Assembly (NCBI GenBank): GCA_000310025.1
Contig: FN649728.1
Span: 6,234,489 to 6,298,488 of the forward strand
Direction: 5' to 3'
DNA length: 64,000 nt
From: Ectocarpus siliculosus
Taxonomy: Eukaryota; Sar; Phaeophyceae; Ectocarpales; Ectocarpaceae
The translations under genes and the position numbers were made by a program. Below the pieces are notes generated by a model. That model had not been told where the DNA came from. It worked only from the letters and a program-made list of their open reading frames with translations, and did not search any database. Below are positions 1 through 9,900 of this stretch, piece after piece; positions within the stretch are counted from its first letter, which is position 1, and each line of letters opens with the position of its first letter.

Positions 1-620
1 GGGATTTTAAAGAAAAAAACCAAGGAAAGGGGGGGCCCAAAATGTGTTGGAAATGTTAAAAAAGGAAATGGGGTTTAAAGGACCCCTTCCAGGGACCAAG
101 GGGGGGGGGGAAAAAGTTTAAGGTCAATTTCGGGCCGGGGGACATGGGCCTTGGGGAACGTCAAGGAAGACATGGGGCGGGGGGGGAGGAGGGGGACAAG
201 TTAAAATGGGATGGGGGTTTGGGGGGGGAAAACCGGGTCCATGTAGTGGGGAAATTTCCGGGGTCGGAAGGGGGGGGGGAAGTGTACTTGCCCGGGGGGG
301 GAAAAATAAAAGGGGGGTACAGGGGGATTTTTGGGGCAGGGAATAGAGGGGGGGGGAGGGTAGTTTTATGGGGGAGCAGAAAGGGGTTTAAAAAGGGGGG
401 AAGGGATTTTTTTGGGATAAACAGATTGGGGAAAACTTTTTTGACCCCCCTTTGGAAAAGTAGGAAGGAAGGGTTGGCCATGGGGGTTGGGTCCTGGGGG
501 AAAAATGTTCCTTCCTTTGGGGGGGGGGGGGTAAAGGGTTTAACCGTTAAAACATGCAAAAAAAAAGGGTACCCCCCCCCCCCCCCCCTCCCCGCCCCCA
601 CTTTCTCCTGTCTCTGTTGC
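1..620. other. G-rich, C-poor homopolymer stretch, probably low-quality sequence
   Basis: The plus strand is dominated by runs of G, A and T with very little C, then changes abruptly to a long C run near 571-588 and to ordinary sequence after about 600. Stutter-like homopolymers of every base are typical of poor read ends at a contig edge. Open frames here on both strands exist only because the composition lacks stops. No gene is supported. Confidence 0.6.
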
Positions 621-799
621 ACTGTGTCTTCTTGACGGGTTGTTTTTGTCGAGCACCTCCAACCAAGCACACCGTTGTTAATCTATTCTGTCAACGCCCA
701 CGTCGTTCCACGGAAGTAACCGCGGCGAAAAGTCTGTGTACCACAACCACCGTGGGAGTGAACCCCCCACCCGCCCTCCTATCTCTTGACTGTTTCCAG

Positions 800-953
800 C
801 AAGGTACCCCCACCAAACGTGGCGAGTCCAATACCTGGGGTAGGCGTTTCGCAGAACGGGGCGCTGGCGGCGACGGCTCTGGCGGCGGCGGTGGCGTCGG
901 CGACGGCAGCGGCGGCGGCGGTCGGGGGTGCAGGGCCACCCCCCTCGGGACAG
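800..953 (+). CDS. exon: Ala/Pro-rich segment
   Basis: An acceptor ending TTTCCAG precedes 800 and a CAG|GTGCGC donor follows 953. After one carried-over base the frame reads 51 codons beginning KVPPPNVASPIPGVGVSQNG, followed by an alanine-rich run from repeated GCG codons and ending GPPPSGQ in phase 0. It is low-complexity and probably a disordered linker. No start codon is identified upstream, so this need not be the first exon. Confidence 0.5.
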
Positions 954-3900
954 GTGCGCCACCTATGTACCGGGAAAGGGGAGCGTCGATTGCTGTACGT
1001 GGAGAAATGAGCTGTTTCGGTCTGAAGTATTGTTGTGCTGATATCAAAACGAATTGTGCTTGAATGTACAACTGTGCGTTTTTTTTTTTTTTTTCGGTCT
1101 GGGTTTGTAAGCTTGCTGTCGTGGGGGCCAAAGGCTCGATTCGTATGCATACGGGGGTCCTGCTTGCTGCAGTGGGACAGACCGCTTGCGGTTGTAGGGG
1201 TCATGGGACGAGGCGTGGTGGTCGTGCCTGAAACAGCGCAATCAACGCCTCCTTGCAATATTACGCGACAGGGATAGAAGACGGGACTCTGCGTGTGGCT
1301 TCTGCGATACCTCTTCACGACTGCCACTAGTACTATTAAGGCACCAGGTGTCGGCTCAATTGAGGACGACTGTGCGCCCGGCTGCCGTTGTTGTTTGTGT
1401 AGCCACTCGCCCCCAAGCTCGCGGTGGGGAAAATTTTTCCTCTTGTGTGGGTGCACGCCGGGGATTGGTATCGTGCGTCCTGTACAAAGCGTGTGCATGT
1501 ATGTGCGGGCAAGTTCTAGCAAGGCCATTTCTCTCAATAGTTTCTGCGGAGACCGAGTCTCGTTCGAATAAGCGACTGCATTCCCAACATAATTTGTTTT
1601 TGTTCAACATTGAACGGCGGAGTGTGTTCGTTGCCGCGCTTGGTTGTTGACGACGAGGCCGTACCACGTGTCTGACTCTCGTCCTGTACGGTACGCTCGT
1701 GGTTTTTTTCGTCGTCATCGCACTTGATCATATGCGTAGTATTATTTCTTCTATGTTGTGTGGAAGATATGCACATTACACCGCCTGTACCCTAAGCCAC
1801 GCGGAACGTACGCCCGAACTTGAACCGTTTCCAACATCACAAAGCTGACCCGATGCTGCTGGGTTTTCCACAGATGGCAGCGGCGTTGTCGGGCGGAGGG
1901 ATCACGAGCAAGGTGGACGTGACCTACCTCAACTTCTTCCTCAAAGAGTTCAACGCGGTGAGTTGGCGCAGCGGTGACTATTTCGTTTGGGCACTGCAAC
2001 GAGGGGGGTGGGAGGTACACGAACATGGAGTAAGCATCACAAGGGTACATTGGAGATAGGGCTGGAAAGTATCGTGTTTTGAGAGACCCAGTAAATCATG
2101 ACACGCCTGCCCCTGAGCCTGTCCACAAGCGGGTGTCCGGACCACTATTGATCGTCCAGGCTGCTGGTGACTGTAGCGGTGGAGGTGTGGTGGTCGAGAT
2201 AGCAGGAAGTGTGCATCTCAGCGTCAAGACGTGTGCACGTTGGAGGGTAGCGTGGAAAGACCGCGCCCTTCTCGAAGCGTAGGTATACAACTTAGTCCCG
2301 TAGAGTAACTGCGCGTCCAAACCTATGTCACATTGTTGACCAATGGGATCTGAGTGTTCACATTTCGCTCAGTGCCTCCTACGGCATCAGCAGTTGTCGA
2401 TGTCATCATCATTGTCCCCACGACGACCACCTCCATCACAATCGTCGACGTCGTGAAAAGTTGACACCAGAGCTCACCTGTCTTCGCCAAATCCTGTGCG
2501 TTGTGTCACAATTGTCGAGTTTTTGCGAGGAGGCTTTGTTCTGCTGGCGACGGCGCAATACTTGTTATTTGGTTGTTCCAATGGTGTTTATTTTGTTTTG
2601 TTCGCCATCTCCTTCCTTCCCAGTTTGTCCCGCTGACGACGCAAGACATCTTGCGGGACGCTCTTAACCCGGTGCCGGCGGCCCTGACGGAACGATCGTT
2701 CCACGGAGACGAGGAGTATAGAAGACAGGTGACACGTGCTTCTGATACTTGGTTGTGGTCGTCAACACAAGTACAGATAGTGCCGGTACTGATGAACTGC
2801 GTACCTGAGAACAGCTATTCACGTCAAAGCTTACATGAACAACTTGGGCACCGTTTGGGGGCCCGGTCAAGGCAGTTTGCGAGTCCGATTGAGAACCCCT
2901 ATGTTGCAATCCGAATTGTATAGCAGCCACTGTTAACAAGAGCAAGTAGGACCAGCCTCGGCCACAACTACTAATAGAGGTGGCGGGCGCTATTTGTAGC
3001 TGTAGGGTTTGTGCTGCTGTCTTTTGTTGTTGTCTGCTGTTGGTTGGACGTATGTTTTTGCTTCTCTTTTTGTTAGGCTTTGTTGTGTTTGCGCCATTGG
3101 CGCTAGCATTTCTGCCCTCGGCGTTCAGGAGATCATAATTTATTGATTTTCCGTCGCTTTTGGAGGTTTGGTTGATGGTTGTGTCTATTTAGAGATGTGT
3201 TTTTCGTGCTTGCCGCCAGAACAGTTGTTTGCTGGTTTTGTTTTCCGTTGATTCGTGTCAGTTCTTGTGCTGTTGATAGCGACGGTCATACGGAATGCTT
3301 GGGATGTGACGAATGATCACTACTGTTCTGAACGAACCGAGAGCGCTACGTGCACCGTTTGTGTTTTCGACCAAACTCCCGGCTCACAAAACATAACCCT
3401 GAACTCCGCACATCACGCACCGGATTGATTGCGTTTCGTCGCTGTTTGGTTTGTTCAGAACGCTCGGGTGGCCGTGATCCAAGGCTGCATCACCATCGGC
3501 GCGTTGCTCAAGGGGCACACACAGGTAGGCTTCGTTCGACCGACCACCCTTCACGGCAAAATATTTGTGACACCTTCAATTTGCACCACCTTATTATCTG
3601 TTTCCGTCCACGTGTGTAAGCGTACCGAAGTGAATCATGTACACTGGAAGAGGCTGGTGTGCCCAAATGGGAGCCCCTATTGTCAGCATCTTCTTGCCAC
3701 ATGTTTGCGTTTTTTCAGACAGAGGAGTGCTCCCTGCCTAGTACACCATGTGTGAAGCAGAAGATCGCGCAAAAGGTGTCCGAAATAACCATGGAGCACT
3801 CAAAGTTCTGAGGCAAGCTGCGGCGGTATCTCACCCCCCCCCCCCTCCCCCAGGGGGTAGGATACCTGCGTAACGTGCGGGAGGCACTGACCAACTCCTT

Positions 3901-6900
3901 CCACTTCGTGAGCTCCCAAAAGAAGAACGCCTACATGGTGACGGCCTACTGCCACGACCTCATGGGAAATGCGGCGGCTACACGGTAAGCGATAGAGCTA
4001 CCGATCCCCGCGTGTGCGTCGATGTCGATGTCGGCGGCAGGTGGCGTTGGTGTACGAAAACCGTAGAGCGTAGATCCTCTTGCGGCAGAATCTAGGGGGG
4101 GGGGGGGGGTGGCCCTTTTTTCGACACCCCTTTTCAAAAAACCTTTTGTGGGGGAAAATCCGTTTTCTTGACATTCCCCCCGTCCCCCGACCCCCGCAAC
4201 TCAATAGGTACCCCAGAGGGCACGTGCAGCGGGAGTTCTGAGGTCTTGCCTCCCCCCGCCCAGATGTTTCTCCCCTTCATTATTCCAGTTTGGCATGGGG
4301 GCTCATACTGTGTGCTAGGGTTTATTGTGGTATTAGTGAGAGCTATTGCTACACTTATTGTAGGTAGGCTTTAGTATGACATTCTTTAACCGATACAGCA
4401 TTTGGTTTGGCTATTGCCAAATCGATACGGTCTTCACTGTATAGGGTTTAGTGTAGGAATTCTAAAGCCCATATTGTACAGAGGTGTAAAGTTTAAATGT
4501 CTTCGCTAAGTCCTACGAGGTCACATCAAAGCACGCATGTGATTCGCAGGTTTAACGAAATATCACACTAAGCCTAAGCCATACTTAGTACAATACAAGA
4601 TTCCACGTTTTCATTGGCATATCACACTAAATCCTACCACACGATACCCCCCCCCGCCCTGATTTGTCCTTAATCCAGTTTCCCGGTTTTAGGCGTATTC
4701 TTTTGTACATCTCGACTCCTACTCCAAAAAACATCACTTTCCAGGATCGGCAAATTCCGGTTGCAAAAACGTCCGGCTGTTCTTACAGTGCACCGGATTT
4801 GTCAGGCAGATTCTTGGGGGGTGGGTGTAGATCAAACCCAGACGACATAATCGGAGAGTGCGACCTGAGTTCTTGGCGTATCGCTCCCATCAAGGGTTCC
4901 AAGCAACCCTGGTTGTTGATGGTCGCTCGGCACGCGTTCGCAAAAAAACATATCGCATTCCACCAAACATGGAGACGCCGAAACAGGCCAAAACGTCACT
5001 AGACAACAATTGGTCAGAGAGGGGAGGACACTGCAACTGATTTCTCGCTCCCTCGGCCACCGATCGAAGCCAGGCCGGCCAGGATATGCCCTCTGTTCCT
5101 TGCTCTCTGCCGGAGTAGATTTGCTCAGCAGCTCGTTGATCCAATCATTCGAAATCGTCGTCTGCGTGGGCACAAGCTGTCTGTTGAAAATTGTTTTCAG
5201 GTCTTCAACACATGAGTCTATTCTCAAGTGAAACAGAACAGAAAAAATCACAGTTCGAAAGGGACACCACGCGCATGCTTCTCTCCGTCGATTGAGGGTA
5301 CGAGCTGCTGAGCAAATAGATACTCCGGCAGAGAGCAAGGAACAGAGGGCACATCCTGGCCGGTCTACCTTCAATCGGTGGCCTAGGGAGCGAGAAATCA
5401 GTTGCGGTGGCCTCCCGTCTCCGACCAAAAGCGGCTGTTTTTGTTGTCTCGTGGCGGTTTTGGCCTGTTTCGGCGTCTCCGTGTTTGGTGGAATGCGATA
5501 TGTTTTTTTTACGCACGCGTGCCGAGCGACCATCAACAACCAGGGTGCAGAATAGCGAACCCTTCAGCGAAGGGTTTTGCTCGGAGACCTTGATGGGAGC
5601 GATACGTCAAGAAGTCAGGTCGCACTCGCCGATCATGTCGGCTGGGTTCACCAGCGGTGACTTTTGGGATAGAGAATCCGGCTGAGCACCATCCTGAATT
5701 CTGCCCAACTCTTTGGGTGAACGCAACACAGATTCCTGACGCTAGAATATGATGACCCGAAAAAGTGACAAATCCGGCTGTATGCGAAGCGGGACTTTTG
5801 CCGTATTTTTTTTATTAGGAAGCCAGATGTATAAGAATCAGCCTTAGTGCCCCGCCCGGATCGGTCCTCAATCGAGTTTCCCGGTTTTGGTGCTGACCGT
5901 CAGAAACGTGCCCTCGGCCTTCCCTCATTGTTTCGACCTCTTCGTTGCTGACGCTGCATCCGGGACCCCTGTTTCCCTGTGTCGGCGCTGGTCGGCAGCA
6001 ACTACATGGAGTTCGCGAAGGCGGTGGCGACGCAACTCCCGCAGGTGACGGTGGACCACGAGCTGGTGTTTCAGTTCTACCGCGTGTGCTCGGAGGTGCA
6101 CAACTGCACCCTGTCGGCTACACCCAAGCTACTCCAGCACGCGGGCGCGGCGGCTCCTTGCTACCAGGTGCGCTCTCTCAGAAGGGTCCGATTCATGGTG
6201 TGTGTGTTTCTTTGCAACATCGACCCGGCTTTGTGTGTGTTTGTGAGTATGTGTGTTTTGTTACTAGCATCGACCGCGCTAACCGGCTGACCAATGAAAA
6301 GACGTCGCCTCAGTGCGGTTGAAAACAGAAATATGTGTGTGTGTGTGTATTCGTGTTTTTGTTTTTTCTGTTTTGTCGGCGGTATAGTAGACGCGATGTA
6401 CTGAGTTATGGGCAAACAACATTACACTAAAATGTATGCCTTCATTTGACAGGTGCTCAACGTACTGACATACGCCTTGTACGACCTGGCCCATCTTGCC
6501 GCGGAGGAACTCACCAACACCATTTCCAAGGCGCAGGCGAGTACCATTGTGTTAGGCTGCCGCTGCTGCGGTAGCTGTTTTATGCACCAAACGATGTTTT
6601 GCTTGGACGTATGGCTAACTCATGGTAAAGTTCTCGGCGTGAGCGACAAAAAAAATGGCTGGGACGGAGCTAAAGGTTGTAGTTTGCGACGTACTTTCCG
6701 ACGGAGGGCAAAATCCCGTTTTTTCATGGCGATAAGGGGCCCGTCACCTGGCACCCGGCAGGTTTGGTTCGATTGTTGCTGTTTGTGTCCAATGTCGTTC
6801 ACGTAGTGACGGTGGAGTTGAGCCCCCTGTCCCGGCCCTGACGACTGAACCGTCATTATTCTGTAGTTCCTGCTTCTAGGCCGGATTACCCCGCCACCCC

Positions 6901-9900
6901 CCACCCTCCACCCCCGCCCTTCGTGGACTCGGCAACCAGGTTACCGTTTTTTTTTTTCCCTCTGTTTTCGCGGTAACCATAATGGTGGTCGAGTAGATCA
7001 TGTTGTGCGGGGTGGAGAACCCTCACTCTGCGCAAGGGGGATGATCGCACCACGTTGTGTTAAAATGGTCAAGCATCCTCGAGGCAGTTACACAGTGCTT
7101 ACAACTGTTTCTGGAAGTTAACGCACCAGAAAATAAATTAAGTCATACGCAGCTGTCATCCGTACGCAAGGAAGTAAGCACAAGATGCCGAACACCCTTC
7201 GCAGGATGCAGGGCACCCTTCATGCGACTCGCCGAATACCTCACGGCGCTTCGCGCTTGGGATGTGAGAGCCTGGTCCGGTGAGAACCCGGCGTGCTCCG
7301 TCCCGGCTTTGTAGGGATGCGAGGTCAATGGTCTAACGACTACGGCATGCACGACTATGACTACACCCCCCCCCCCCCACACATTTGGCAACTTATACGG
7401 TTACGGTAAAGATCACCTTGTGGTTATTCTGAAGTATTTTGGTTCCAAGTGTGGATCGACGAGACAGCGGTCTCACTGTTTGGTTCTCTCCCGCCATACA
7501 GGTGATGGCGGAGTTGAACTCCCTCTTGCCGATCCTGACACGTGCTGACGGCATGAGCCGGGACAACTCGTCCTCGTTCGGAGCTCTCGGCGTCGTGCTC
7601 GTGAAGGGGGTGTTGGCCTACATCTTGCTACGCTTGGGTAGGAGCCAAGACGGGCTGGAGGTGTGTGCTGGTGATGATGTTGCCGTTTCGGTAGTTTATT
7701 TCTCGCCTGCGGTGACTGCAAGAGGTGTCGGAGCCGCTTGTTTTCCTCCACGGCAGCGTCCTCAAGGCCGCCACGTGTATGTTTCACAAAAACATTGCAC
7801 AAAAACCTTGTTAGACGCAACGTTTTTCCTCTTGCGTGAGGCTTTTCGTATTTTGGCAGGGGTGACGGGTAGGTTAATCCGTGTCCACAACGTCGTGGAT
7901 GCGAAACGGTCTGGGGAACGTTCGGTTTTGTTTGCTGTGGCCCTTGTGTGGCTTGTTTTTCTATCCGCAGCAAACGTAAGCTTGCTTGGTGGATGTCCTA
8001 GACGGTTGGCGTGGAATACCGGGCGCAGCAATTTTTGCCTTCATCCTAAGACGTCCGTGTGCCGTTTGTGTCGGTGTGTCTGGGCGACCCCATTGTTACT
8101 CCCGCAAATGACGTATCCAAGTATCGTTTTCGTACCGCGACAATACGGAACGAAAGCTTCAACTCGGTCTGCGCGGAGTGTTTTCATGAGGACTTGTTTT
8201 CGCAAGGGCTGATTGTTTTTGTTTTGTTCTCGTAGTTTGCGACGCGTGTTGGACGCGCTGTTACGCTCACACGTGAATCACGAGACTGCCTTGGCAGCAG
8301 GTGCTTCGCAAGCTTTCCTTGTCCGAAAACCTGCGCGCCATGCTGTGTTTACGTAGAGCCGTCTACTGTAGCTCCTCGTTCCAAACCTCCACAGCAAACA
8401 TTCGTGTTTTTCGCCCAAACTCCCTGACGTTGTTCCCATAACTTATTGACTGCCGTGTCCACGACTGGGTTGCTCTCGTCTACTGGTGGTATCGTAGGTG
8501 CTGGAGCCGGTGGTGGGCATCCTGGCGGAAAACCCGGGGCTGCTGCGGCAGGTCATGTGCTGGCATTTGTCACACTGCATTCTGGTAAGCCATCACCAGC
8601 AGAGCGTGTCGTGTCTATACAGTTCCTTGTCTACCTTGTGTCTTGTTGTGTGGTTGTTGGAAGTGTTCCATGGTCCGTGCCGCCGTGATATTGCCCATCT
8701 TGTTGATCATCCCATGTTTTCCATGTCATTTAGCTTGCGCTTACGAAGCTCGAATCGCTATGGGCCGCTTTTGGAGCCTCCCATCGGACTATGCCTGTGT
8801 CGGGCATCGTCCAACAGTAATACAGCGGGGTGTTGATTGACTGCCGTTGTTCGTAGCAGCGTGGTCGCCGGTCCAACAGTGTTGTGTGTCTTGCCATGTA
8901 CACTATGGTTGAAGCCCTCGCACTGTCCTTTCCGTCATGATTGTCTTGCCCGAAACCAAACAGTCATTCAAGTACGATCGTGTTAGTGACTGAAGCACGC
9001 ACTTTCATGCTCATCCTGTGGCGTGCCCGTTGTTGGGGGTGCCGGCAAATGTTCTGCGCCGGCAACAATTTTATTACAGGTGATCTTCCTGGAGCATGGG
9101 TGGTTCAAAGAATACGAAATCACGCGAAACATTTACAACAGCCTTCTGGAGCCCGAACAGGGCGGGCAGCACTTCGCAGTGTGGGGCCGAGGCCATTTCC
9201 AGGTACATCACAAATTCTGGAGTTTGGGGTTGCCACATGTCCTGGGGGTTTCTGCTTTAGACTTGGGCTGTTTCGGCGGTCTTGCTCGTAGTCTTCTTAA
9301 GTGTGGACTTTTTTTTTTTAATGTTCTTCACTTCAAATCAGCGCTCACAGCACTAGTGCTGTTTATTCCAACCCGTGGTCACACAGAAGAGCCTCTCTCT
9401 ACCCTACCCTCCTGCGGTACTTCGCCTTCAATTTTTAATGCGAGAAGAGTTCAGCACTCTCTTCCCTCTGTGTACACACGAACTAGCGCTACCCACTTGG
9501 CCAGGAGCGGAAGCGAGAGAAAAACTCACTTTGCAAGAAAAGCTCGCCTACGCCGGGATTCGAACCCCTGCCCTGACCTCTAGAAGGTTACGAGGCTACC
9601 AACTAGACCACCGGGGCGACCGGCTATAGGAACAGGTTGAATGCCATTACGATGGCGGGGAATAATAATCGCTCTTCGCTTTGGGGTCGAGTGGGGGGGG
9701 CGTTATCGTCAAGGAGTGCAATGCATTCTCAAAAGATAATATCTGTAGTTGGGCGTAATGTATTATGGTACCTGTCAGATGTGGGGAAAGTAGTAAGTGG
9801 AGGCAGTCCGCTTCAATTGTTACGTTCAGGGGCCCAAACTTACCGTGTTTCGTCATATCTGTGTTGTTGGTGTCTGTGCTCGTGTTTCTCCTTGTGTGCA

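Noticed and set aside
144-670. Long overlapping open frames on both strands at the window start
   Set aside because: They arise from G/C homopolymers without stops and have glycine- or proline-only composition.
4832-5539. 235-codon minus-strand open frame
   Set aside because: It runs through both arms of the foldback element; the translated arms mirror each other and no domain is present.
9540-9620. Functional tRNA gene (minus strand, TCT-like loop)
   Set aside because: A and B boxes are good, but the acceptor strands do not pair, and a body and A tail follow, as in a SINE.
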